Origin: Anaerolineae bacterium
Lineage (GTDB): Bacteria > Chloroflexota > Anaerolineae > Promineifilales > Promineifilaceae
Direction of reading: 5' to 3'
Assembly: GCA_023954475.1 (NCBI GenBank)
Contig: JAMLHW010000003.1
Span: 248,001-312,000 of the forward strand
Length of the DNA: 64,000 bases
Each line of letters begins with the position of its first letter. The first letter of the stretch is position 1. The position numbers were made by a program, and so were the translations under genes. Shown here in pieces: positions 37,388 through 45,367 of the stretch. The notes under the pieces are model-generated. The model searched no databases and was not told the origin of the DNA. It was given only the letters and a program-made list of their open reading frames with translations.

Positions 37388-37405
37388 ATCAACCGATCGG
37401 TTGAT
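37388..37405. promoter_or_regulatory. 18-bp perfect palindrome in a divergent intergenic region (putative operator)
   Basis: ATCAACCGATCGGTTGAT is a perfect 18-bp palindrome between the divergently transcribed alpha/beta hydrolase unit and the small membrane-protein/ABC unit. Size and position fit a dimeric repressor (for example TetR-type), but no such regulator gene is adjacent. Confidence 0.5.
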
Positions 37406-37525
37406 TAAAGAATCATCTGGTTGTGTGCGGGGATTCATTCGGCCGATTGGTTACAGCAAACGCTCAAAATGAGACAATGATGCCATAACGACAACAACCA
37501 ATGTGAACCAAAACAGGAGATTAAA

Positions 37526-37921
37526 ATGAACGACATTAACGAATTGAAAGCAGCAGAAAAGAACAGTGAAGCAAAGAAAAACCACGCACATGGCCCCGTC
37601 AATTCGTGGGCAGCCGGTATCTTTATGATATTGCTCGGCGGTGTCTTTCTGGCGACGACAAATGATTGGTTTGAATTAACATCATCACGCTGGATGCTCT
37701 GGCTACTAATTCCGGCGTACTGGGTACTCATCGCTGCATGGTCGGCTTATTCCAGTGACAACCCGGAAGCACGTGCAAAGAGCTTGATGATACTGTTATT
37801 CGGCTTGATGCCATTCGCTTTTGCCGCTATCCCGGCGCTTGGCCTGGGTTCTCAGTTCATCGCGCCGCTCGTATTGATTATCATCGGCCTGTCGATGATT
37901 TTCCGCCGCACATTCGCATAA
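37526..37921 (+). CDS. Small four-helix membrane protein
   Basis: A 131-residue protein with a charged N-terminus (~1-25) and four hydrophobic helices ending in FRRTFA. I do not recognise a family. GGAG precedes the ATG by about 6 nt. It lies just upstream of the ABC-2 transporter genes on the same strand and is separated from them by a GC-rich hairpin. Confidence 0.65.
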   Translation: MNDINELKAAEKNSEAKKNHAHGPVNSWAAGIFMILLGGVFLATTNDWFELTSSRWMLWLLIPAYWVLIAAWSAYSSDNPEARAKSLMILLFGLMPFAFAAIPALGLGSQFIAPLVLIIIGLSMIFRRTFA

Positions 37922-37932
37922 CCCACTTGGTT

Positions 37933-37954
37933 GGGGCGACCGACCGGTCGCCCC
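37933..37954. repeat. Intergenic hairpin repeat, copy 1
   Basis: GGGGCGACC (37933-37941), loop GACC, GGTCGCCCC (37946-37954). The same 20-bp core occurs again at 39789-39808, on the other side of the ABC transporter genes. A weak T-containing stretch follows, so it may act as a partial terminator. Confidence 0.7.
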
Positions 37955-37979
37955 ATATAGATTCTTTTAGAGGTATATC

Positions 37980-38894
37980 ATGAATCCTGTCATCTCAGTC
38001 AATCATCTGCACAAAGCCTACGGCACAACCGTCGCTGTAGACGACATCTCATTTAACGTGGCCCCGGGCGAGATTTTCGGCATCGTTGGCCCCAATGGAG
38101 CGGGCAAAAGCACAACTGTCGAGTCGATTATGGGTCTGCGTGAACCGGACAGCGGCAATGTTTCTGTGTTGGGTCTCAATCCACATACGCAGCGCAGCGC
38201 CGTCTCGCAGCGTATCGGCATTCAATTACAGCAAGCCGCATTGCCGGATCGCATGAAAGTGTGGGAAGCGCTCGACCTGTATTCATCGTTCTACACTAAC
38301 ACGATTCCGTGGGAGCCGTTGCTGGAAGAATGGGGATTGGGCGACAAGCGCAATGCCCGTTTTGTCAACCTGTCCGGCGGCCAGAAGCAACGCCTATTTA
38401 TCGCTTTGGCGCTGCTCAACGATCCGGACGTGGTTTTTCTCGACGAACTGACGACTGGCCTCGATCCGCAGGCGCGCCGCAGCACGTGGGATCTGGTTGC
38501 CGATATCCGTGACCGTGGCAAGACGGTTGTCCTGGTCACGCACTTTATGGATGAAGCGGAAGCGTTGTGCGATCACGTGGCGATTATTGACCACGGCAAC
38601 ATTATCGCGCTGGACACACCGGCACGGCTGATCGAGCAGGTGGATGACGAACTGCGCGTGACTTTTGAGGTGGATGGGCCATTTTCGGCCGAAATCCTTT
38701 CCAGTTTACCGCAGGTCAGCGACATCTCGCGCAGCGGTCGCCGCTGGACAGCACGCGGCGATGCCCGCAACTTGCTTAGTGCCGTCGTCATCGCCCTGGA
38801 GCAAAACGCTGTACGCGTTACCAACCTGCAAACCGAACGCGCTTCCCTCGAAGACGTGTTCATCACACTCACCGGACGACAGATTCGGGCGTAA
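37980..38894 (+). CDS. ABC transporter ATP-binding protein (ABC-2 type)
   Basis: A 304-residue ATPase with Walker A GPNGAGKST, signature LSGGQKQR, Walker B VVFLDELTTGLD and the switch His in VTHFMDEA. The C-terminal ~80 residues form a regulatory extension typical of drug or lipid exporters. AGAGGT precedes the start. The permease follows 79 bp downstream, then a two-component system, which suggests inducible export under local control. Confidence 0.92.
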   Translation: MNPVISVNHLHKAYGTTVAVDDISFNVAPGEIFGIVGPNGAGKSTTVESIMGLREPDSGNVSVLGLNPHTQRSAVSQRIGIQLQQAALPDRMKVWEALDLYSSFYTNTIPWEPLLEEWGLGDKRNARFVNLSGGQKQRLFIALALLNDPDVVFLDELTTGLDPQARRSTWDLVADIRDRGKTVVLVTHFMDEAEALCDHVAIIDHGNIIALDTPARLIEQVDDELRVTFEVDGPFSAEILSSLPQVSDISRSGRRWTARGDARNLLSAVVIALEQNAVRVTNLQTERASLEDVFITLTGRQIRA

Positions 38895-38973
38895 AGTCTG
38901 TTTGATAGTTTGATGGTGTGCTAGACAACGTAACTGACTACTCAGCTAACCAACCAATTCAAGAGAGAATATC

Positions 38974-39777
38974 ATGCAAGATTCAACTGTTTTAACACAA
39001 CCAACCGCGATTCACACGACGACCAAAGGTCAACTCTGGCGCAGTTTCGGCCGAATGACATGGATACAGCTCAAACTGTATTCACGCGAACCAATCGCCT
39101 TTTTCTTCACTCTGATATTCCCTGTGTTACTGCTCGCGATGTACGGGATCATTTGGGGCAACGCACCTGGCTCCGGTTACTATCAGGATTATGGCTACAT
39201 CGACATGCAGTTGCCTGCATTGACCGCCGTCATCATCGGCACGGTTGGCTTGATGAGCGTGCCGGTCAGCGTCGCGACCAACCGCGAGCAGAAAATCCTG
39301 CGCCGTTTCAAGGCGACTCCAATGCGGCCCTTAACCTATATTGCGGCCGATGTGGCGGTCAATTATCTGGTAGCGCTTGTCGGTATGGCAGCCGTTATCG
39401 TTGTTGGCGCGCTGGTGTTTAATCTGCGCTTTGCAGGCAGCTTGCCCGCATTTTTTGTCGGCTTTACGCTGGCGACCTTGGCATTCATCGCTATCGGCTA
39501 CATTGTCGCCAGCCTGGCACCGACGGCACGAGTGGCCCAGGTTGTCGGCCAGCTCATCTTTTTCCCGATGATGTTTCTCTCCGGTGCCACATTGCCGCTG
39601 TTCCTCATGCCGGAAGGTGTGCAACAGGTTGCGCAATGGCTGCCACTGACACAATTGGTGGTATTGTTGCAAGAATTGTGGCTGGGCGTCGGTTGGAACA
39701 TGACGGCGGTCGTTGTTTTGCTGGCGATGCTGATCGTGGGTACATTGGTCTCGGCACGCCTGTTCCGTTGGGAATAA
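38974..39777 (+). CDS. ABC-2 type transporter permease
   Basis: A 267-residue protein with six predicted membrane helices. The ABC2_membrane pattern includes REPIAFFFTLIFPVLLL at the first helix and FFPMMFLSGATLPLFLMP, the characteristic loop before the last helices. GAGAG lies upstream. It forms a transporter with the preceding ATPase. It carries one TCGGCCGA near the start and is followed by hairpin copy 2. Confidence 0.9.
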   Translation: MQDSTVLTQPTAIHTTTKGQLWRSFGRMTWIQLKLYSREPIAFFFTLIFPVLLLAMYGIIWGNAPGSGYYQDYGYIDMQLPALTAVIIGTVGLMSVPVSVATNREQKILRRFKATPMRPLTYIAADVAVNYLVALVGMAAVIVVGALVFNLRFAGSLPAFFVGFTLATLAFIAIGYIVASLAPTARVAQVVGQLIFFPMMFLSGATLPLFLMPEGVQQVAQWLPLTQLVVLLQELWLGVGWNMTAVVVLLAMLIVGTLVSARLFRWE

Positions 39778-39788
39778 TATCATTAACA

Positions 39789-39808
39789 GGGCGACCGACC
39801 GGTCGCCC
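39789..39808. repeat. Intergenic hairpin repeat, copy 2
   Basis: GGGCGACC (39789-39796), loop GACC (39797-39800), GGTCGCCC (39801-39808). It is identical over 20 bp to copy 1 at 37934-37953 and lies between the permease and histidine kinase genes. Confidence 0.7.
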
Positions 39809-39836
39809 GTACATATAATCTGGTAAACTGGTTAAA

Positions 39837-41108
39837 ATGAGCGAAAAGATGAGTGAGAAGGTGAATTCGGCCGAAATAACACAACGCAACGATGTTGATG
39901 TCTGGGAACGGTCGGGATGGTTTTGGTCCGGCCTGTTTTATCTGACCCTGATCGTACCGACCATTCTGTCGCTACGTAACAACGAACTCAATGCGCGACA
40001 AGTCCAGACTGTGGTCGGCATCGCGCTCTTTCTCGCGTTGTGGCACGCGGTGTTAATCCTTTACCTGCGCTCGCGGCGTAGCCGGGCAGACTGGTGGCCC
40101 AATCAATGGCTGATGCTGGTTTATGTTGCTGGTCTCATTATCTGCTGGTATGTGTTGGTACAGATTACGCCGGCATTTTATGTGCTGTTATTCAGCTTGT
40201 ACGGTCAGCTATTTTCTGTGTTGACCACGACAATTGCGATACCGGTAAGCCTGATCCTGACCGCGCTGGTGGCCTATCTCCAGGTTGAAACCAACGATGT
40301 CTCGCTCGGTTCTCCATTCTTGTGGATATTTCTGCTGATGGGTGTAGCCGGAGTTGGTTTTGCGCTGTGGATCAATCGCATCATTGCGCAAAGCGCGCAG
40401 CGGCGTGAGCTAATTAACGAATTGGAACGAACACAGGCGCAACTGGTTTCGGCCGAAAGGCGTGAAGGTATGCTCGAAGAACGCCAACGGCTGGCCCGCG
40501 AAATCCACGACACACTGGCGCAAGGCTTTACCAGCATCGTCATGCAACTCGAAGCGGCCGAACAAGCACTGTCGCAAGATCCTGATCTGGCCGGCGACCA
40601 TATTGATCAAGCCCGCAGCATTGCCCGCCACAGTTTGGAACAGGCGCGACGCGTTGTCCAGGATTTGCGCCCCGATTTACTTGAAAAAGACCCACTGCCG
40701 GCTGCTATTCAGCGCGTCGTTGCCGATTGGTCGATGCAGAGCGGGGTTGCCGCGCAAGCGACGACGACCGGCTCTGTTGCCCTGCTACATCCCGATATCG
40801 AAGTGACGGTGCTACGCGCCGTGCAGGAAGCGCTGGTCAATGTGGAGAAACACGCGCGCGCCCGGAATGTCAATGTCACGTTATCCTATTTTGATGACCT
40901 GATCTTACTGGACGTACAGGATGACGGTGCCGGCATGGACAGCCAATCGCCGGCCGCCGGTTCGTTTCGCAGCGGTGGCTTCGGCTTGACGGCGATGCGC
41001 GAACGGGTCGAGCAACTCGGCGGATCGCTGCACATTGAGAGCGAACCGGGCGAAGGTACGACGTTAACAATTGAAATTCCGTTGCGTCATCTGGAGGAAA
41101 CGGTATGA
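39837..41108 (+). CDS. Sensor histidine kinase, NarL/DesK type
   Basis: A 423-residue membrane kinase. Five or six hydrophobic helices fill the N-terminal ~180 residues. A coiled coil (~185-220) leads to the HisKA_3 dimerisation box with the phospho-acceptor His (REIHDTLAQGFTS). The ATPase domain has LVNVEKHARA, DDGAGM and GFGLTAMRERVEQLGG. Its stop overlaps the response regulator start by 4 bp (ATGA). It probably senses envelope stress or a compound handled by the adjacent ABC-2 transporter. Confidence 0.9.
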   Translation: MSEKMSEKVNSAEITQRNDVDVWERSGWFWSGLFYLTLIVPTILSLRNNELNARQVQTVVGIALFLALWHAVLILYLRSRRSRADWWPNQWLMLVYVAGLIICWYVLVQITPAFYVLLFSLYGQLFSVLTTTIAIPVSLILTALVAYLQVETNDVSLGSPFLWIFLLMGVAGVGFALWINRIIAQSAQRRELINELERTQAQLVSAERREGMLEERQRLAREIHDTLAQGFTSIVMQLEAAEQALSQDPDLAGDHIDQARSIARHSLEQARRVVQDLRPDLLEKDPLPAAIQRVVADWSMQSGVAAQATTTGSVALLHPDIEVTVLRAVQEALVNVEKHARARNVNVTLSYFDDLILLDVQDDGAGMDSQSPAAGSFRSGGFGLTAMRERVEQLGGSLHIESEPGEGTTLTIEIPLRHLEETV

Positions 41109-41743
41109 GTGATATTCGCATCGTCATTGTGGACGATCATTTTGTGGTACGTGAGGGATTAAAAGGTATTTTGGCCGGGCAGCCCGATCTCGTCGTCGTC
41201 GGTGAAGCGGAAGATGGTGCAGAGGGCGTGGCGCAAGTGAAAGCGCTTTTGCCGGATGTCGTGCTGATGGACTTGCGCATGCCGGGCATGGATGGCGTAA
41301 CGGCAATCCAGACACTGCGCAGCGAAAATGTGCCGGTCAACATTCTGGTGTTGACGACGTATGACAGCGATGTCGATATTGTGCAGGCTATTGAGGCGGG
41401 GGCTACGGGCTATTTGCTCAAGGATGCACCACGGCAGGAGCTGTTTCGGGGGATTCGCGCTGCATCACGCGGCGAATCGGTGCTGGCACCGGCCGTTGCA
41501 GCGCGGTTGATGACGCGGATGCGAGCGCCGGCGGAGGAGCAACTCAGTGCGCGTGAGATCGAAGTGTTGCAACTGGTCAAGGAAGGGAATAGCAACAAGG
41601 AAATCGGCCGAAACCTGCACATCAGCACGGCGACAGTCAAGACGCACCTGATTCACATATACGGCAAACTGGGCGTCTCGGATCGCACGTCGGCGGTGAC
41701 GGTGGCATTGGAGCGAGGTATCTTGCGCTTGGGCAAGAAGTGA
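41105..41743 (+). CDS. Response regulator, NarL/FixJ family
   Basis: A 212-residue regulator with a receiver domain (phospho-acceptor Asp56 in VVLMDLRMPGMDG, acidic pocket VIVDDH at the start, switch Thr and Lys in LTTYDSD and LLKDAPR) and a C-terminal LuxR helix-turn-helix (LSAREIEVLQLVKEG, then NKEIGRNLHIST). Partner of the kinase upstream; the neighbouring transporter genes are the obvious candidate targets. Confidence 0.93.
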   Translation: MSDIRIVIVDDHFVVREGLKGILAGQPDLVVVGEAEDGAEGVAQVKALLPDVVLMDLRMPGMDGVTAIQTLRSENVPVNILVLTTYDSDVDIVQAIEAGATGYLLKDAPRQELFRGIRAASRGESVLAPAVAARLMTRMRAPAEEQLSAREIEVLQLVKEGNSNKEIGRNLHISTATVKTHLIHIYGKLGVSDRTSAVTVALERGILRLGKK

Positions 41744-41815
41744 TAGCTTGTATATGGCCTTAGATAAATCGTGATTGGTTATCTGTGAGGTGACGATGAA
41801 ATGTCATAATATTCG

Positions 41816-42702
41816 TTAAGATACGCGTACGATTTCACGATAAACAGCGATGGGCGTAACTGCAATGGCCGGGTAAGATACAGATGCGATTGCTGCTTGA
41901 AATGCACTCAGAATATCGACAAGAGGATCTATCGCATCAAGTGCCGTGTTCATTTCGTCGGCTGAGAATTGATTGACACGAGACATCAAAGAATTTAGCG
42001 ATCTTAGCTTGTTTAGTGGCATCGTGACTTGGCTTACTTGAGCGAGCATTACCCAATTCTCTTGTGGCCGTCCTCCATACTTGAAAATGAAATCGCGAGT
42101 TTCCTCTCGTAGAAATTCCCTTTTCAAAGGCCCAGCTAGTGTAATTTGAGATGAGAAATCCAGTTTAATCTGGATAGTGTCTCCCATCATGGCATCAACT
42201 ACTAACGCTATATCTTGCAGTGGAGATGACTTCTGTTTCTTATGCTGTTGTCGTCCTTTCGGCTTGGCGTAACCCTTCTCATTGGTTGTTCCGAACAGAC
42301 TGTTGATCATAAACTCGTTTTCGGCAAGAGTTTTAATCAGTTGATAGTCTAGAACCGTTGCAACACCACGAACTGAAATGAAAGACGCGTCGGCAAAGGG
42401 ACATCGTCGCGATTCCAGTCATTCTGACCTTCAAGTATTAGCCCATTCTGCTCCAAAGCTTCTAAAGCTAGATTGAAGGAATAGTCGTGAAGGATTTTAC
42501 TCGATTGAGCGTTGGATTTTGATGCATATCTTGCGTCAAATGACAAGGGCAAGGATGATGCCAAAACCCCTGCTGCTATTCCCGCTTTTCCCTCTAGTTC
42601 TGCTGACTTGCCCTCTATTACTTTCTCAAGAACGCCCTTTTCTAGCTGGGCAATAATCGATTGAACTCTTTCCAAATCAAGGTATAAAAAATCTCTGTAC
42701 AT
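41816..42702 (-). pseudogene. DUF6414-like gene split by a frameshift
   Basis: Two adjacent minus-strand frames read as one protein. The first part (from ATG 42702, MYRDFLYLDLERVQSIIAQL) stops at 42349-42351. The second part is open in another frame and ends at 41816. Near 42381-42383 (AAA on +, TTT on -) a -1 shift joins PTRL to FISVRGVATVLDYQLIK, which then runs on into the second part. Restored, it would have about 295 residues, a normal length for the DUF6414-like family, which starts with FLYLD and a serial-Ile helix. One missing base in a T run explains it, whether real or an assembly error. Function unknown; no TCGGCCGA copies, so perhaps an acquired accessory gene. Confidence 0.6.
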
Positions 42703-42871
42703 GATTACTGTAGCTCTTTGTTTGTTGAAGCTAGCCAAATGTAGGCCAAAGAAATTGTGGAGTTACTCTTGCAAGTATTTTGCCCTAAGAGACTGATAGG
42801 GATGTCTTCGTCAAGAATTTCTCCGTCCTGTCTATGTGGGTTAAGGAAGGCTAGCAGAAAAACTGCCGAGT

Positions 42872-43171
42872 CTACTGATCCGCTGAATATACGGCGACCT
42901 CTTCGGCGATGCGGTTGCCTAGAGCCATTTTTGCCTTCTCAATTTCATAGTGTGTTTGAATACCGATCCAGAATTCGACTGACATGCTGAAATAGCGTGC
43001 GAGACGCAATGCTGTATCGGCACTGATCCCGCGTTCGCCATGAACGATCCGATTGATACGCATCGCGGGGACGCCAATGTCTTTTGCCAGCCGGTACTGC
43101 GAAATCCCCATTGGCTTTATAAATTCTTCCAGCAAAATCTCGCCGGGGTGGATTGGTGTGTAATCTCTCAT
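42872..43171 (-). CDS. higA: HigA-type antitoxin
   Basis: A 99-residue Xre-family antitoxin starting with the family hallmark (IHPGEILLEEFIKPMGIS) and a helix-turn-helix (YRLAKDIGVPAMRINRIVHG, then GISADTALRLARYF), with FWIGIQTHYE toward the C-terminus. It neutralises HigB and represses the operon by DNA binding. It lies 9 bp after higB, in the toxin-first order typical of higBA. Confidence 0.92.
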   Translation of the reverse strand: MRDYTPIHPGEILLEEFIKPMGISQYRLAKDIGVPAMRINRIVHGERGISADTALRLARYFSMSVEFWIGIQTHYEIEKAKMALGNRIAEEVAVYSADQ

Positions 43172-43180
43172 TGTCAGACC

Positions 43181-43462
43181 TCAATGATAATCGACAATCT
43201 CGACGTCGTATGCGTCATCATCGTACCACTCGAAACAGATGCGCCATTGTCGATTAATACGAATGCTGTGTTGACCGAAACGATCCCCGTGCAATGATTC
43301 AAGGTGATTCGATGGCGGTACTCGAAGATCATTTAGCGTAGCAGCCCTGTGCAACATGATCAGCTTTCGTTCTGCTACACGCTGAATGTCATGTGGCAGT
43401 CGTTTAGAGAAGCGACCGCTAAATACTTTCTCTGTATCGCTATCCCTAAAACTCTTGATCAT
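43181..43462 (-). CDS. higB: HigB-type toxin (RelE/ParE superfamily)
   Basis: A 93-residue toxin, in this family a ribosome-dependent mRNA endonuclease. It starts MIKSFRDSDTEKVFSG and has SKRLPHDIQRVAERKLIML, LRVPPSNHLESLHGDRFGQ and the final strands HSIRINRQWRICFEW and VEIVDYH, an almost exact family pattern. I start it at 43462; a promoter lies immediately upstream, which suggests a leaderless message. The longer frame to 43546 would cross the promoter. Confidence 0.93.
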   Translation of the reverse strand: MIKSFRDSDTEKVFSGRFSKRLPHDIQRVAERKLIMLHRAATLNDLRVPPSNHLESLHGDRFGQHSIRINRQWRICFEWYDDDAYDVEIVDYH

Positions 43463-43468
43463 AGAGTG

Positions 43469-43497
43469 ATAATATCCCTTTGAGATATTATTGTCAA
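43469..43497 (-). promoter_or_regulatory. higBA promoter with overlapping operator palindrome
   Basis: On the minus strand, TTGACA (complement of 43492-43497), a 17-bp spacer and TATTAT (complement of 43469-43474) make a near-consensus promoter. The inverted repeat ATAATATC (43469-43476) and GATATTAT (43484-43491) covers the spacer and the -10 box, which is ideal for HigA autorepression. The expected start point falls on or beside the A of the higB ATG. Confidence 0.75.
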
Positions 43498-43503
43498 TGG
43501 TTG

Positions 43504-44202
43504 CTAATCTGGCGCATGTAGATGTTGCCACCAGATACCGGTGCATTCGGGGAGGATGGTGAGCTTTTCGGCCGAAACCCGATCCCCCAGTTCATCCCCA
43601 AAGAAGAACCGCGTTAACTCCTCCGCTTCTTCAACCGACGCAAAACGATAATCCGTCCGAATCCACGTCTTCTGAAAGCCGTGACGCTGCAACTCAGCGA
43701 AATAGGGTTGCAGTGGTTCAGGCGCGGTCGGCTGCTCAAAGCCTGTGCCGAGCGTTTCCAGCAGGATGAGTGTGCCGTTCGGCCGAAGCACACGCTGCAA
43801 TTCCGCCAATGCCGCCTCCAAACCCGCAGCACCACCATCAAGCATAGCGTAACAAACGCTCCAACCGCTGATCGCGATGTCTGCACAGTTGTCCGGGCAG
43901 GGTAGATTGTCATGTATTGCTACCGCCGTTTCCCAGATAATGTCATCCATTTGGCGTAGCTTTCTCGTGCAGCGTTCCAGCATATGGGCTGAGGCGTCGT
44001 AGGCGCGGATTGATCGTGCCAGTGGTGCGAGCATGGTCGTTAGACGACCCGTTCCCGCACCGGATTCGACGATGTCTGTGTTGTAAATCGGCCGAATTTT
44101 GTCAATCGCCGGCAAAATGTGCTGCTGATAATCCTCCGCCAGCACCAAACGATCATAACGTGCCGCTTCATTAGCGTAGATCGAACGATGATCGGGTTCC
44201 AT
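43504..44202 (-). CDS. Class I SAM-dependent methyltransferase
   Basis: A 232-residue protein with a class I Rossmann fold: motif I is VESGAGTGRLTTML, the acidic loop is AYDASAHMLERC, then ADIAISGWSVCY and the post-motif LQRVLRPNGTLILLET. I start it at 44202, after GGAGC; eleven further residues upstream are possible. The methyl acceptor is unknown. It contains three TCGGCCGA copies, so it belongs to the native background beside the palindrome-free higBA patch. Confidence 0.85.
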   Translation of the reverse strand: MEPDHRSIYANEAARYDRLVLAEDYQQHILPAIDKIRPIYNTDIVESGAGTGRLTTMLAPLARSIRAYDASAHMLERCTRKLRQMDDIIWETAVAIHDNLPCPDNCADIAISGWSVCYAMLDGGAAGLEAALAELQRVLRPNGTLILLETLGTGFEQPTAPEPLQPYFAELQRHGFQKTWIRTDYRFASVEEAEELTRFFFGDELGDRVSAEKLTILPECTGIWWQHLHAPD

Positions 44203-44216
44203 GCGTCTGCTCCAAC

Positions 44217-44245
44217 AAAAAAGAGACCGGCTCAAGCCAGTCTCT
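44217..44245 (-). terminator. Rho-independent terminator of the korAB operon
   Basis: AGAGAC-C-GGCT (44222-44232) pairs with AGCC-A-GTCTCT (44235-44245) with one mismatch. On the minus strand it is followed by TTTTTT (complement of 44216-44221). It lies 28 bp after the korB stop. Confidence 0.85.
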
Positions 44246-44273
44246 CTCTTGGAAAAGGAAAATCAAAATGCGC

Positions 44274-45314
44274 CTAGAAGCGCATCGTGTCTACCAAAGA
44301 GTTCAACTTCTCGGCAGTTGGGCGCAATTTGTCGTCACCCATGCGCGAAACAGGTGTGTCACCCAGATGATCGAGTTCGGCCAGTGATTCCCGTTGATTG
44401 TTGATGTAGATCAAGCCTGTAATGAACTCAGTCTTTTCCTGCGCCCACTGCAGACGGTGCAATGCGCCCATCTTGTCAGTCGGATCATAATCTTCTTCCA
44501 ACTTGCGCAATTCGATAATCGACCCGTCGTGCATTTCAACCTGCTGCACCGTTCCCGGTTCATAATCGTCGATCACGATTTCCTCGCGCACGGGAACCCA
44601 ATTGATGTCGTGCAGCGGTTCCTCGTTTTCTTTACCGAATCCGTAGCTTTTAGTCGACTCGTCGCGGTTGTTAAAGGTCACGCACGGGCTAATGATGTCG
44701 AGCACGGCTGTGCCACGAAACGCAATGGCGGCCTTGAGCAGCTCGCGCACCTGCTTCGGATCACCGGAGAAAGAACGGGCGACAAACCCGGCACCTGCCA
44801 GAATGGCTTCCATGCAAATGTCGATGGGTGGCAATTCATTGGTACCGGCGTATTTTAGCGACTGACCTTCATCGGCCGTTGCAGAAAACTGGCCTTTTGT
44901 CAGCCCATAGACACCGTTGTTCTCGATGATGTAGACCATGCGCACATTGCGGCGCATGATGTGCTTGAATTGACCCATGCCGATGCTGGCTGTATCGCCG
45001 TCACCGCTGACGCCAATGCCCAGCATGTTGTGGTTCATCATCATCGCACCAGTGGCGACTGACGGCATACGGCCATGCAGCGAGTTAAATCCGTGTGATT
45101 GGCTCAGGAAATAGGTCGGCGACTTGCTGGAGCAGCCAATGCCACTGAACTTCATCAAATTTGTAGGTTTGATTCCCACGTCGTAGGCTACAGCGATGAT
45201 TTGGCTGGAGATTGAATCATGGCCGCAACCAGCACATAATGTCGACGGACGACCTTTGTAGTCATCACGCGAGAGTCCGATACTGTTAACTTTTTGTTGG
45301 CGTCTTGAACCCAT
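44274..45314 (-). CDS. korB: 2-oxoacid:ferredoxin oxidoreductase, beta subunit
   Basis: The thiamine-diphosphate subunit (346 residues) of a 2-oxoglutarate/2-oxoacid:ferredoxin oxidoreductase, which decarboxylates a 2-oxoacid to acyl-CoA with ferredoxin reduction. Iron-sulphur ligands are seen in CAGCGH, GIGCSS and SPCVTF; the ThDP/Mg motif is GDGDTASIG, continuing to ENNGVYGLTKGQ. It pairs with the fused alpha/gamma subunit 53 bp upstream. No separate gamma or delta gene is needed in this architecture. The preferred 2-oxoacid cannot be read from the sequence. Confidence 0.93.
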   Translation of the reverse strand: MGSRRQQKVNSIGLSRDDYKGRPSTLCAGCGHDSISSQIIAVAYDVGIKPTNLMKFSGIGCSSKSPTYFLSQSHGFNSLHGRMPSVATGAMMMNHNMLGIGVSGDGDTASIGMGQFKHIMRRNVRMVYIIENNGVYGLTKGQFSATADEGQSLKYAGTNELPPIDICMEAILAGAGFVARSFSGDPKQVRELLKAAIAFRGTAVLDIISPCVTFNNRDESTKSYGFGKENEEPLHDINWVPVREEIVIDDYEPGTVQQVEMHDGSIIELRKLEEDYDPTDKMGALHRLQWAQEKTEFITGLIYINNQRESLAELDHLGDTPVSRMGDDKLRPTAEKLNSLVDTMRF

Positions 45315-45367
45315 TGTTAATCCTATGTTGGTGTGAGCCTATTAAAAATAGTAGCTCAGATTCCGGT

